DNA of 64,000 bases. Source: CAVWGP01 sp963754645 (GTDB lineage: Bacteria; Pseudomonadota; Alphaproteobacteria; Bin65). The translations under genes were made by a program, and so were the position numbers. Below the pieces are notes generated by a model. It did no database searches. It saw only the letters and a program-made list of their open reading frames with translations, and was not told the origin of the DNA. The stretch spans positions 434,001-498,000 of the forward strand of contig CAVWGP010000001.1 of NCBI GenBank assembly GCA_963754645.1, in the 5' to 3' direction. Positions 34,258 to 43,632 of this stretch are shown here, piece by piece (the first letter of the stretch is position 1; every line of letters begins with the position of its first letter).

Positions 34258-35899
34258 CTATACGCTCGCGCTCTGCAGCGTAAAACAGAACCGGCCCCGG
34301 TTGCCCGAGGCCGGCGGCTCGTACCAGATTTTCCCGCCCTTGGCCTCGATCAGGGTCCGGCTGATGGCCAAGCCGAAGTCCCATGCCGGCGGGCTTGGTC
34401 GAGAATGCGGCATCGAAAATCCGATCGCGCATCTCGGGCGGGACGCCGCGGCCGCTATCGGCGACAAGAACGGCGACGCGGTTCGAGCCTTCCGGCCTGG
34501 TTCCGATGCTGATCAACTTCGGTTCCGCCGCCTGCACCGACATCGCATCGATGGCGTTGCTCACAAGATTGACCAGAACTTGCACGAGGTGCACGCGATC
34601 CGCGAGCACGCGCGCCGCATTGACGGAGGGCTCGATGTCGATGACGATCTTGGCGCGTTCGATGGCCGGGCGCAGCAAGGCAAGCGCGTCGGCGATGGCC
34701 GCGGCCAGATCGACCGCCGTAATCTGCATCTCGCCGTGGCGCAGAAACTTGCGCAAGCGGCCCAGTATCTCGCCGGCGCGCATCGCCTCGCCGATCGCCT
34801 TGTCGAGCACGGCGCTGATCTCCTTTGGCGGGGCCCCGGCATCGATATCCAACTTCGCCGCTTCAGCATAATTGGCCATGGCCGCCAGCGGTTGATTGAG
34901 TTCATGCGCGACGGCGGAGCCGATTTCGCCGGTCAGCGCGACCCGGCCCATGTAGCTGAGTTGATCGCGCATCGCTGATTGGCCCGCTCCGACCCGGCGA
35001 CGCTCGTCGACCGTTATGCCGGTATAACAACTGACAATCGCCAGCGTGAGCATCGATAGCTGCAGCTCGATGACGGTCGCCGCCGACAATCGATCGATTT
35101 GCGCCGCCGCCACCGCGCCGACCAAGACGAGAAAGGAACTCGAAGCCGCGCCGCGAATGCCATGCCGGAGCGCCGCCCAAATCACGGGAACGAAAAACAG
35201 GAAAAACAGGTTTATCTCCGCGGGATCTTGCACCCTGAACACGATCCACCACGCCAGCATCATCAGGCCCAGGCGCAAGTTGCTGTCCCAGCGCCATAGC
35301 AATAGCAACCGCCAGCGACGGCCATAGACGAGCAACAAGAACGGCGCAACGGCCGATGCGCCGGCGGCGGCGCCAATCCAATACCGCATCGCATTGTCGG
35401 CGAATGTGCCGCCGCCTGAAACCGAGCCGTCGGAATACACCAGGGCGGCCTTGGCAATCGCGACAAGCGCGATGCCGGCGGCGCCGACGAGCAATAGCCC
35501 CGAAAGATCCCATATCGACCGCAACCGGCGATTGAAGCGGTGGTATTTTGACAAGGCCCACGCCGCCAGCCCGTAGCACACGGCCGGCACAAGCGCGGAA
35601 ATCAGCACCGCCGGCCAAGGCTCGCGCAAATCATGCACGATAAAATCGTTGAACAATGACGCGACCACGAGCGCCGGCGCGACCCGCCAGCCGAGGACTA
35701 TGAGCAGGGCGAGTCCGAATCCGGCCTGCGGAATCCAAGGGGAGATATTGATTTTGCCTTGGTCGTGGGTGTGCAGCGCGATTTCCATCCCGATATACGC
35801 AAGGATGTATCCCACAACCGTGGCCACGGCCACGCCCGGCGACGGCGGCGCCGGCGAGTGCGACAGCGTGAGAGCCGCTCGATTGGCCTCCGTGGGCAT
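34258..35899 (-). pseudogene. MASE1-type sensor histidine kinase with one frame break near its end
   Basis: About 547 residues once joined. The N-terminal 300 residues are a multi-pass MASE1-like sensor (GYILAYIGMEIALHTHDQGK onward, with about eight helices). Then the DHp helix with the phospho-acceptor His in GSAVAHELNQPLAAMANYAE and the ATPase domain: N box LVNLVSNAIDAM, G1 VADSGRGVPPE, F box IFDAAFSTKPAG. The G2 box is split: GMG in one frame and LGLAISRTLIEAKGGKIWYE in the next, ending at 34258. Removing one base at about 34376-34377 restores GMGLGLAISR. ATG 35899 has AGGGAA upstream; ATG 35926 is an alternative. Probable partner: the divergent FixJ-like regulator. Confidence 0.78.
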
Positions 35900-36181
35900 C
35901 GAAAATTCCCTACGTGGCGCCATCATTCTCGGACGACGCCGTCATTTTAAAGCGCGCACTTTCTCAATATATTATCACAATAATCCGATCATTGGCACAG
36001 CCACTGTCCGCAACCCCGCTGCGTTGCAAGAGCGCCCGCTTCGTTTGTTCCGGATTGCCGCCCAGCCGCGCCAGGTCGTTGACCCAAAAGAGAATTCACG
36101 ATACGGGATTGTATCGAATCGACCCGGGCGCGCGAATTCCGCTGCGCCCGGAGCGACATCGGTCAAGGAGCGCCACGGCTC

Positions 36182-36769
36182 GTGAGCCCGACGATCGAAA
36201 TCATTGACGATGACGCCGCGATGCGCGATTCGCTGGCGCAGCTACTGGCGCGCCATGGCTTCGCCACTCGCACCTTCGCCTCGGCGCGCAATTTTCTCGA
36301 AGCCAGCGCCTCGTCCGAAGTCGGCTGCGCCATCGTCGATCTCAAGTTGCCGGGCATGTCGGGCATGGATTTGCTGCGCGCCATGCGCAAGCGCGGCATG
36401 AACATCCCGGTCGTCGTCATCACCGGACATGGCGATATTACCAGCGCGGTCGATGCGATGAAATCGGGGGCGGTGGACTTCCTCGAAAAGCCGTTCAGCG
36501 GCAAGAAGCTCGTCTCGGCGATCCAGGTCGCGCTCAAGCGCTCGCCCGCCCGCGAACTCGCCGAACACGCGCGCGGCCAGGTCGAAACCTTGACCGATCG
36601 CGAGCGCGACGTGCTCAACCTGCTGATGGAAGGCCTGACCAGCAAGGGGATCGGCGCGCGCCTGGGGATCAGCGCCCGCACCGTCGAGGTCTATCGCGCG
36701 CGCCTGCTGTCGAAGTTCTCGGCCCGCGGCACCGCCGACCTGATCCGCATGGTTATGTCGCTGCAGTAG
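36182..36769 (+). CDS. FixJ/NarL-type response regulator
   Basis: A 195-residue two-domain regulator. The receiver has EIIDDDAAMRDSL (acidic pocket), CAIVDLKLPGMSG (phospho-Asp), VVITGHGDI (Thr) and DFLEKPF (Lys). The LuxR-type DNA-binding domain is LTDRERDVLNLLMEGLTSKG, then ISARTVEVYRARLLSKF. GHGD and LKLPGMSG are typical of the FixJ subgroup. It starts with GTG at 36182, with AAGGAG 11 bp upstream. It diverges from the MASE1 histidine kinase, its likely phosphodonor, across about 280 bp. Confidence 0.9.
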   Translation: MSPTIEIIDDDAAMRDSLAQLLARHGFATRTFASARNFLEASASSEVGCAIVDLKLPGMSGMDLLRAMRKRGMNIPVVVITGHGDITSAVDAMKSGAVDFLEKPFSGKKLVSAIQVALKRSPARELAEHARGQVETLTDRERDVLNLLMEGLTSKGIGARLGISARTVEVYRARLLSKFSARGTADLIRMVMSLQ

Positions 36770-36805
36770 CGCGGGACCGACGTTTCTCTCTTCCTCTCTT
36801 CCGAA

Positions 36806-37003
36806 ATGGCTTCGAATGTCTCGTTCCGGTCATCCATCGCCGGCGCGAGCTTGCCTGCGATGACCGCTTTGGCGCCGGCGCGCCAAAAGCTCGTGCTCGG
36901 CATGCCGGTCGAGGTCTATCTCGAAACCGGCGAGCGGACGGCGCTGAACTACATCATGAAGCCGATCACCGACCAGCTCGCGCGCACCTTCCGAGAGGAT
37001 TGA
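36806..37003 (+). pseudogene. HlyD-family secretion adaptor, C-terminal remnant
   Basis: From about residue 28 onward this 65-residue frame reads LVLGMPVEVYLETGERTALN, then YIMKPITDQLARTFRED and a stop, which is the conserved end of type I secretion membrane-fusion proteins (GMPVEVxIxTGERTxLxYLxKPLxDxxxRAFRE). The preceding residues are unrelated. No ABC exporter or TolC gene is nearby. A translated frame with its own ATG is possible but would encode only the tail. Confidence 0.7.
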
Positions 37004-37043
37004 CAACCGCTGCGGGCGATTGCCTCTTTCGAAATTGCGTTGC

Positions 37044-37253
37044 GGCGGGTCTCATACCAGCCGACCGAAATAATGACTCGTCATTCCGACCGGAGCGCCG
37101 AAGGCGCGGAGTGGAGGAACCTCGGGCGGACTAGCAACAACGTGCCTGCAATCGGACGCTAGTCCGCACGAGGTCCCTCAACGTCCGACGCTTTCAGCGT
37201 CGGCACGCTCGGGATGACGATGTTTATTTCGGTCTCCTGGTCTCAGACCCGCC
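37044..37253. repeat. MITE-like palindromic element, copy 2 (about 210 bp)
   Basis: Ends GGCGGGTC (37044-37051) and GACCCGCC (37246-37253). Inside, CGTCATTCCGACCGGAGCGC is opposed by a diverged complement ending CACGCTCGGGATGACG, and GGAACCTCGGGCGGACTAGC by GCTAGTCCGCACGAGGTCCC. The order of blocks equals copy 1 at 9002-9216, with about 70 percent similarity by eye. The inner GGACTAGC/GCTAGTCC pair is better preserved here; the outer CCGACCGTAGCGC pair is better in copy 1. Confidence 0.82.
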
Positions 37254-37271
37254 CCCATGGAATGAAGGCAA

Positions 37272-37904
37272 TCAGGCGCCGCCGGCTTTCGGCCAGCCGT
37301 AAATTTCGATCGTGGTCTCGCCCGCCCGCAGGCGCTCCAGGATTTTCGTCTCTTTTGCCTCGCGCGCTTCGGCCGCGGCCAGGATATCGGCGATCTTTGC
37401 GCGCGGAAGTGCCACGACGCCGTCGCCGTCGCCCACAATGAGATCGCCGGGATGGACCGTGACGCCGCCGATCGCGACCGGCCTATTGAGCGCGCCCGGC
37501 CCGGCCGGATCCTTGCGCGTCCCGCCGATGTACAATCCGCGCGCAAAGACCGGAAATCCGATCTCGTCGAGCAGCACGCCGTCGCGCACGCAACCGTCGA
37601 TGACGAAGCCGCCAAGCTGGCGCTGCTGCGCCGCGGTCGACATGATCTCGCCCCAATAGCCCGCCTCGAAATGTCCGCCGACCGCGGCGACGATGACGTC
37701 GCCCGCCGCGGCCGCCGCGATGGCGCGGTGAATCCAAAGATTGTCGCGCGGCGGGCTTTGCACGGTGAAGGCGGGGCCGCAGACGCGGAAGCGCGCCGCG
37801 ACCGGCTTGATCGCCGAAGGCAAAGCGCCGATCTGCCCCGCCGCCTCGTGCAGCGTCGCTGTCGCGTGGCGCCGCGCCGCCGAAAAATCAGCGCCGGCGC
37901 TCAT
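37272..37904 (-). CDS. RraA-family protein (4-hydroxy-4-methyl-2-oxoglutarate aldolase-like)
   Basis: A 210-residue RraA/HMG-aldolase family protein. GGHFEAGYWGEIMSTAAQQR, then LGGFVIDGCVRDG and HPGDLIVGDGDGVVALPRAK, are the conserved core; the RDG Arg/Asp are substrate and metal contacts in aldolase members. The family includes regulators of RNase E and class II pyruvate aldolases. Being next to a CoA ligase and a class II aldolase gene suggests a catabolic rather than an RNase-regulating role. ATG 37904 was chosen; a TTG 24 bp upstream is possible. Confidence 0.87.
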   Translation of the reverse strand: MSAGADFSAARRHATATLHEAAGQIGALPSAIKPVAARFRVCGPAFTVQSPPRDNLWIHRAIAAAAAGDVIVAAVGGHFEAGYWGEIMSTAAQQRQLGGFVIDGCVRDGVLLDEIGFPVFARGLYIGGTRKDPAGPGALNRPVAIGGVTVHPGDLIVGDGDGVVALPRAKIADILAAAEAREAKETKILERLRAGETTIEIYGWPKAGGA

Positions 37905-38055
37905 CGCGCGGACCGTTTGCTTCGGCAATTCAAGGTTGCTCTCCCGCTACTGTGCATTTCGTTCTTCGAAGCCGGAATTCGGGCATGCACCCTATCAGTT
38001 GGCGGACCGCCGCGGAATGATACCAGCGAGCCTATGTCCCGGCCGGACGCGCGCC

Positions 38056-39645
38056 TTAGCGGCCGACGCGCGCCGGGCGGTAGCCCGATTTTTCGAGATC
38101 GAAGCAATCCTCCGTCGCGCGCGGCAGCAGCTCCTTGCGAATGCGCTCGGTGGGCGTTTTCGGAAATTCCGCGATGAATGCGACGTAGCGCGGCAGCTGA
38201 AACACCGCCATGCGCGGCTCGCACCATTTGATCAGTTCGAGCGCATCGAGCGTTTCGCCGGGCTTGAGACGGAGAAAGGCCTTGATCTCCTGGTCGCCGA
38301 GCCCGGTATCGACGCCGATCACGGCGCATTCGGCGACGGCGGGATGCTCGTTGAGCACGCGCTCCACTTCCCAAGCCGAAATATTTTCGCCGCGGCGGCG
38401 CATGCTCTCCTTCTTGCGGCCGGCAAAATAGAAAAATCCTTCTTCGTCGGCGTAGCCGAGGTCGCCGGTGCGCAGCCAGCCGTCGCGCAACGCGCCCGCG
38501 GTCGCTTCCGGATTGCCGAAATAGCCGGTCATGATGACGCCGGGGACTTTTTCCCTGACCCAGATTTCGCCCTTCTTGCCCGCGCCGAGAATATTTCCGT
38601 CATCGTCGGCGATGCGCACGTCGAAATAGGGCAGCGGCGTGCCGATCGAGCCGAGCTTGTCGGCCATGTTGAGCGTGGTGAAGCTCGACGCTTCGGTCAT
38701 GCCGTAGCATTCGCGGATGCGCATGCCGAACCGCTCCTCGAATTTCCGCCAGATCGAGACCGGACAGCCGCCGCCCCAGGCGATGCGCGCGCCATGATCG
38801 CGGTCGTCGGGCGAAGGCGGTTCCTTGAGCAGCAAGCCGAGGACGCCGCCGAAGAAATGTATATGCGTGGCTTTGTAGGCGCGCACATCGTGCCAGAAGC
38901 GCGACACGCTGAAACGCTCGGCGAGGGCCAGCGTGACGCGTTCGAGCAGGCCGACAACGAGCACTTCGCAGCCGGCGATGTGGTAGATTGGCTCCCACAA
39001 ATACAGCACGTCGCCGCGCCGGACTTCGGCCAGCGTCGTCGCCGCGTAGCCGCAGGCTTGCAGCATCTTGTCGGACACGAGCACGCCCTTCGGCACGCCG
39101 GTCGTCCCCGACGTGTAGCTGATCAACAAGGGATCGTCCTGGCGCGTCGCGCCCGGCGGCTTGGTGGCAGCGCCTCGCCGCAATACATCTTCGAAAGCGA
39201 CGGAAGTTCCAAATTCGCCGCCGAAGACGCCACCGCGGCCGATGAAGAAGTCGGCGATGCCGCGTTTCAGCACCGGCACGATCTGCGGCGCGAAGCGCGC
39301 ATCGGCGATGAGGCCGCGCAGCTTGGAATGCTCCAGCACATATTCGAGACCGGCGCCGCGCAGATTGATGTTGACTGGAACCTGGCACAGGCCGATGCGC
39401 GCCGCGGCGAGGAACGTGACGACATAGTCGGGGTGGTTCGGCAGCATCACCGCGACGCGGTCGCCGCGCTTCAGACCGAGCGCGAGCAGGCCGTTGGCGA
39501 GGCGGTTGACGCGCCGATCGAGCTCGGCCAGCGTCAGCGCCTCGTCGCCGAAGCGGCAATAGACGAAATCCGGATCTTCCGCCACGCGCCGGTCGAGCAA
39601 CTCGCGAATGGTCAGGGGCAATAAAGGCGAAGGCGAGGCACTCAT
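38056..39645 (-). CDS. Acyl-CoA synthetase, crotonobetaine/carnitine-CoA ligase-like
   Basis: A 529-residue ANL-superfamily adenylating enzyme. P-loop: LLISYTSGTTGVPKGVLVSD. A5 region: IRECYGMTEASSFTTLN. Hinge/ATP ribose site: DGWLRTGDLGYADEEGFFYF and GRKKESMRRRGENISAWEVE. The C-terminal catalytic Lys probably lies in PTERIRKELL. RRRGENIS is typical of the CaiC-like group. It makes CoA thioesters from carboxylic acids at the cost of ATP. GAGGAAG lies 5 bp before the ATG at 39645. It diverges from the class II aldolase gene by about 90 bp. Confidence 0.9.
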   Translation of the reverse strand: MSASPSPLLPLTIRELLDRRVAEDPDFVYCRFGDEALTLAELDRRVNRLANGLLALGLKRGDRVAVMLPNHPDYVVTFLAAARIGLCQVPVNINLRGAGLEYVLEHSKLRGLIADARFAPQIVPVLKRGIADFFIGRGGVFGGEFGTSVAFEDVLRRGAATKPPGATRQDDPLLISYTSGTTGVPKGVLVSDKMLQACGYAATTLAEVRRGDVLYLWEPIYHIAGCEVLVVGLLERVTLALAERFSVSRFWHDVRAYKATHIHFFGGVLGLLLKEPPSPDDRDHGARIAWGGGCPVSIWRKFEERFGMRIRECYGMTEASSFTTLNMADKLGSIGTPLPYFDVRIADDDGNILGAGKKGEIWVREKVPGVIMTGYFGNPEATAGALRDGWLRTGDLGYADEEGFFYFAGRKKESMRRRGENISAWEVERVLNEHPAVAECAVIGVDTGLGDQEIKAFLRLKPGETLDALELIKWCEPRMAVFQLPRYVAFIAEFPKTPTERIRKELLPRATEDCFDLEKSGYRPARVGR

Positions 39646-39735
39646 GCGGCTTCCTCAAGCGTTTCGATGCAATTGAACGGGCGCCGGCCCGCCGATAGCG
39701 TATAGTGATCGGGTCGGAAACATGGAGATTGCGAA

Positions 39736-40485
39736 GTGAAAGTCATGCCGAACGCGGCGTCGCCGCCAAACCTTCACGCGCTGCGGCGCGATCTCGCGGC
39801 GGCGTTCCGCGCCGCGGTGCGCTTCGGCATGCATGAGGGGGTGTGCAACCATTTCAGCCTGGCGGTGGACGGAAACCGCACCTTTCTGCTCAATCCGCAT
39901 GGCGTGCATTTCAGCCGGTTGCGGGCCTCCAATCTCGCGCTGATCGACGCTGACGGACGCAGCCTCGACAATTCCGAGAAAATTCACACGGCCTTTTATA
40001 TTCATTCCCGCATCCATCGCGCCGATCCGAATGCGCGCTGCATCGTCCATGCGCACCCGCCGCACGCGACGGCGATCGCGAGCGTGCAAGGCGGGCAGCT
40101 CTTGCCGTGCCACCAGAACTCGCTGCGCTTTCACGGCCGGGTCGCCTACTACGATACTTATGGCGGCCTCGTGCTCGACGACGCCGAGGGCGACCGGATC
40201 GCCGCCGCCCTGGCCGACAAGAGCGTCTTGTTCATGAAAAATCACGGCGTCATCGTCGTCGGGCCCACGGTCGCCGACGCGCTCGACGACCTCTACTACC
40301 TCGAACGCGCCGCGCAGGTGCAAGTTGCCGCCCTGTCGACCGGCATGAAATTGGCGCTCATCCCCGAGGACGTCGCCGCCGAAACGGGGCGCCAATTCGC
40401 CAAACTCAATCCGATCAACGCCGCGCTGCATTTCGATGAAATTAAGCGAATGCTCGATGCCGAGGAACCCGAATACGCCAATTAG
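39736..40485 (+). CDS. Class II aldolase/adducin family protein
   Basis: A 249-residue metal-dependent aldolase-type protein. CIVHAHPPHATAIASVQ carries two zinc-ligand His, and a third is in MKNHGVIVVGPTVADAL. HEGVCNHFSLAVDGNRTFLL and DGRSLDNSEKIHTAFYIHSR are the usual N-terminal motifs; the normal catalytic Glu is occupied by the EKIH region. The start is GTG at 39736, with GGAG 8 bp upstream. The family includes fuculose-phosphate aldolases and decarboxylases of hydroxy acids. Its stop overlaps by 4 bp the stop of the convergent PuuB-like gene. Confidence 0.87.
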   Translation: MKVMPNAASPPNLHALRRDLAAAFRAAVRFGMHEGVCNHFSLAVDGNRTFLLNPHGVHFSRLRASNLALIDADGRSLDNSEKIHTAFYIHSRIHRADPNARCIVHAHPPHATAIASVQGGQLLPCHQNSLRFHGRVAYYDTYGGLVLDDAEGDRIAAALADKSVLFMKNHGVIVVGPTVADALDDLYYLERAAQVQVAALSTGMKLALIPEDVAAETGRQFAKLNPINAALHFDEIKRMLDAEEPEYAN

Positions 40486-41840
40486 CCGCGCTCGTCCTTG
40501 TGGCGCCACCAGAGAAAAGCCGCGCGCTGGCCGAGCCGGCGGAACGCCGCCAGCGGAAAGCGCGGGAGCGGCGTGAACACCGGCGGCAGGGCCGGCAATG
40601 GCCGGCCGGCCAGGCGATCCGCCAGCAGCTTGCCGGCGTGCAAAGCCAGGGCCACGCCGCTGCCTTGATAGCCCATGGCGTAAGCGACGCTGGCGTCGTC
40701 CTCGGCGTGATGGATATGGGGCATTTGATCGGCGGTGATGCAGACCCAGCCGGCCCAGCTATAATCGACGGTGAGGCCGGCCAAGGCCGGCGCCTTGCGC
40801 ACGAGTTCCGCCAAGAGGAAATCGCGCTGCGCCGCGCGCGATCCGGCCGAATCGACGATCTGGCCGCGCCCGCCGAACATGATGCGGTCGTCGGGCAGAC
40901 GGCGGAAATAATACAGCAGATTGCGCGTGTCGGTGATGACGTGGGAGGAAAAGAAGGCGGCGGCCTGCTTTTCCGCCGGCGTCATCGGCCGGGTGACGAT
41001 GATGTGCGATAGCACGGGCAATAGCCGGCTGCGCGTCGCTTCGTGCAGCCGCTCCGATGTGTAGCCATTGGTGGCGATGACGACGCGCTCGGCGCGAACC
41101 TCGCCGCCGGGCGCCGACAGGCGGTGGCGGGCGCCGTCCTTGCTCCAGCCCGATACCGGCGACGCCGAATGCACAAGCGCCCCGGCGCCGCGCGCGAGCC
41201 GCAGCATGCCGTAGGACAGCTTGAGCGGATTGAGCCCGATCGCGTCGGGCATTTGCAGCGCGCCGTTGGAATCCGGTCCGCCAAGATGATGCGCGCGGAC
41301 CTCTTCGGCGGTGAGCAGATTCGCCGTGTATCCGTATTTGTCGCGCAGGGTGGCGGCATCGGATTTGAGGCTCGCCATGCGCGACGGACGGTGGGCGATC
41401 TTGAGATGGCCGTTCGCGGTCACGTCGCAATCGATCGCGCCGTCTTCGATGAGCGTGCGCACGGTCTCCAGAGCAGCGAGGCCTTCGCTGAAAACCCGGC
41501 GCGCCGTTTCGAGGCCCCACATCGAGATCATTTTCGCGGGCCCATGCCGGCCGATGACGGGCCGGGCGAAGCCGCCGTTGCGTCCGCTGCAGCCCCAGCC
41601 GCCGCGGTTGGCTTCGAGCACGATGACGCGCGCGCCGCCGCGCGCCAGATGATAGGCCGCCGAAAGCCCGGTGTAGCCGCCGCCGATCACGGCGACATCG
41701 GCTTCGCGCGCGCCGGCGAGCGCGCCGTCGTCCTCGGGCGCGGGGCCGGAGACGGCGCTCCAATAGGAATCGGCATGGGGCAGCCCTTGGCCCGGGCCAC
41801 GGCCCTTCAGCGGATCGGCAAGCAGAGTTTCTTCGTTCAT
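40482..41840 (-). CDS. FAD-dependent amine/amino-acid oxidoreductase (PuuB-like)
   Basis: A 452-residue DAO-family flavoprotein. FAD-binding motif ADVAVIGGGYTGLSAAYHLA, then VLEANRGGWGCSGRNGGFAR (GWGxSGRNGG) typical of gamma-glutamylputrescine oxidase PuuB and related enzymes. The C-terminal GYQGSGVALALHAGKLLADR closes the FAD site. The ATG at 41840 follows the permease stop (41845) by 4 bp, so it is the last gene of the Pot-type operon, consistent with oxidation of an imported polyamine or its derivative. Substrate identity is inferred from the neighbours. Confidence 0.9.
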   Translation of the reverse strand: MNEETLLADPLKGRGPGQGLPHADSYWSAVSGPAPEDDGALAGAREADVAVIGGGYTGLSAAYHLARGGARVIVLEANRGGWGCSGRNGGFARPVIGRHGPAKMISMWGLETARRVFSEGLAALETVRTLIEDGAIDCDVTANGHLKIAHRPSRMASLKSDAATLRDKYGYTANLLTAEEVRAHHLGGPDSNGALQMPDAIGLNPLKLSYGMLRLARGAGALVHSASPVSGWSKDGARHRLSAPGGEVRAERVVIATNGYTSERLHEATRSRLLPVLSHIIVTRPMTPAEKQAAAFFSSHVITDTRNLLYYFRRLPDDRIMFGGRGQIVDSAGSRAAQRDFLLAELVRKAPALAGLTVDYSWAGWVCITADQMPHIHHAEDDASVAYAMGYQGSGVALALHAGKLLADRLAGRPLPALPPVFTPLPRFPLAAFRRLGQRAAFLWWRHKDERG

Positions 41841-41844
41841 TCGC

Positions 41845-43632
41845 CTAAACCTTGACCGCGCGCCGCCGCAAATATTCGGCGCCGAGAATGATAACGGTAA
41901 TGACGACAAGCATGGTCGACGAAACCGCCGCGAGGGTGGGATTGACCTGCAGCAGCATGTCGTTCCACATCTGCCGCGGCAGCGTGCTGACCAGGCCGCC
42001 GCTGACGAATAGCGAGATTGTCAGTTCGTCGAACGAGGTGATGAAGGCGAACAGGAACGAAGCGATCATGCCGCCGCGCAGCAGCGGGAACGTGACGATC
42101 GTGAGCGTGCGCCAGGGCGAAGCGCCGAGGCTGGCGGCGGCCTGATCGAGCCGCTCGTCGTAGGTTTTGAGAACCGCCATCATCGTGATGACGACGTAGG
42201 GAACGGCGAGAACCGTGTGGCCGAGCACCAGGCCAAGCGAGGTTCCGACCAGGCCGACCTGCGCGTAGACGACATAGATCGCGACCGCCACGACGATGCG
42301 CGGGATGATGAGCGGCGAGAGGATGAGCGCCAGCAGCCCGGCCTTGCCGCGGGCCCGGGATCGCACGAGCATGAAGGCGGCGGGCACGCCGAGCAGCATG
42401 GCGAGCACGCCGGTGAGCGCCGCCACGATGAAGGAGCGCGCCGTCGCCTCCATCCACACGCTTGAGCCGAAATATTCCGCATACCAGCGCAGCGACAGGC
42501 CCTCGGGCGGGAAATTGACGAAGCGGCCGCCGGTGAAGGAAACCGGAATGACGATCAGCGCGGGCAGCACGAGGAAGCCGACGATCGTCAGCGCGGCCGC
42601 CCAGAGCACGCCGCGCGAGATCGCCGGCCGGGCGCGATCGCCGCGCGGCGGCCGGATCGCCTCCCAGCCTTGCTGCGCGAGATCGCAGAGTCGTCCGAGC
42701 ACCGCGGCCACGGCACCGCCGACGAACGCGCCGGCCCGGCCGATCTTGGTCTGGCCGCCGCTGGCCGCGCGCGCTTCGCCGGACAGCGTGGAAAGGCCGA
42801 GCAAGCGATCGTAAAGAATGAAGATCAGCAGCGCCGCCGCCAGCAAGACGACCGAAAGCGCGCCGGCGAAGCTCCAATTCAGCAAGTCCTGAACCTGGAC
42901 GATGATGACTTGCGATATCATCGTTTGGCGCCGGCCGCCGAGCAGGGCCGGGGTGATGAAAAATCCGAGCGCCGTGATGAACACCATCAGGCCCGCCGCG
43001 GCCACGCCCGGTAGCGAGAGCGGAAAATAGATGCGCCAGAAGGTCTCGCCGCCGCGCGCGCCCAAGGTGGCGGCGGCGCCGCGCAAGCGCGGATCGATAT
43101 TCGTCATCACCGACAGCATCGTGAGCACGGCGAGCGGCATCAGCGCGTGCACCATGCCGATCATCGTGCCGGTAAAATTGTAGATCAGCTCGAGCGGCGC
43201 GTCGGACAGGCCCAATGCGGCGACCAAGCGGTTGAACGGGCCTTTCTGCGCCAGGATCACGATCCAGGCGAAGGTGCGGACGAGGAAGCTCGTCCAGAAC
43301 GGCAGCATGACCCAGAGCAGAAGCTTGTTGCGCGTCGGCTCGTTCACCGTCGCCAGCAGATAGGCGACCGGGTAGCCGGCGAGAATGCAAAACAGCGTCG
43401 TCCACCCGGCGATCTCGAAAGTGATCGCCATCACGGTGAGCCACACCGGCACGGCGACAACGGCGCGGTAGTGCTCGATCGTCAGCTTGTCCGCCTTGTC
43501 GAAGAAGCTCAGCCACAGCATGTCGACAATTGGATAGACGAACAGAAACAACAGGAACAACAAGAGGGGAACGACCCCGATATATTTCCGCCATTGCGAG
43601 GGCGGGCGGAACACCGGCGCCGCGATGCTCAT
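41845..43632 (-). CDS. ABC transporter permease, two fused PotB/PotC-type domains
   Basis: A 595-residue protein made of two binding-protein-dependent permease domains. The first (about 1-285) has the EAA loop LGARGGETFWRIYFPLSLPG; the second (about 340-595) has LGASPWRTLTIVTFPLLRGG. About 12 membrane helices in all, with a cytoplasmic linker rich in Gly/Arg between them. Normally PotB and PotC are separate genes; here one polypeptide supplies both halves of the channel. The ATG overlaps the ATPase stop by 4 bp. With the SBP and ATPase it forms a complete spermidine/putrescine-type importer. Confidence 0.9.
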   Translation of the reverse strand: MSIAAPVFRPPSQWRKYIGVVPLLLFLLFLFVYPIVDMLWLSFFDKADKLTIEHYRAVVAVPVWLTVMAITFEIAGWTTLFCILAGYPVAYLLATVNEPTRNKLLLWVMLPFWTSFLVRTFAWIVILAQKGPFNRLVAALGLSDAPLELIYNFTGTMIGMVHALMPLAVLTMLSVMTNIDPRLRGAAATLGARGGETFWRIYFPLSLPGVAAAGLMVFITALGFFITPALLGGRRQTMISQVIIVQVQDLLNWSFAGALSVVLLAAALLIFILYDRLLGLSTLSGEARAASGGQTKIGRAGAFVGGAVAAVLGRLCDLAQQGWEAIRPPRGDRARPAISRGVLWAAALTIVGFLVLPALIVIPVSFTGGRFVNFPPEGLSLRWYAEYFGSSVWMEATARSFIVAALTGVLAMLLGVPAAFMLVRSRARGKAGLLALILSPLIIPRIVVAVAIYVVYAQVGLVGTSLGLVLGHTVLAVPYVVITMMAVLKTYDERLDQAAASLGASPWRTLTIVTFPLLRGGMIASFLFAFITSFDELTISLFVSGGLVSTLPRQMWNDMLLQVNPTLAAVSSTMLVVITVIILGAEYLRRRAVKV

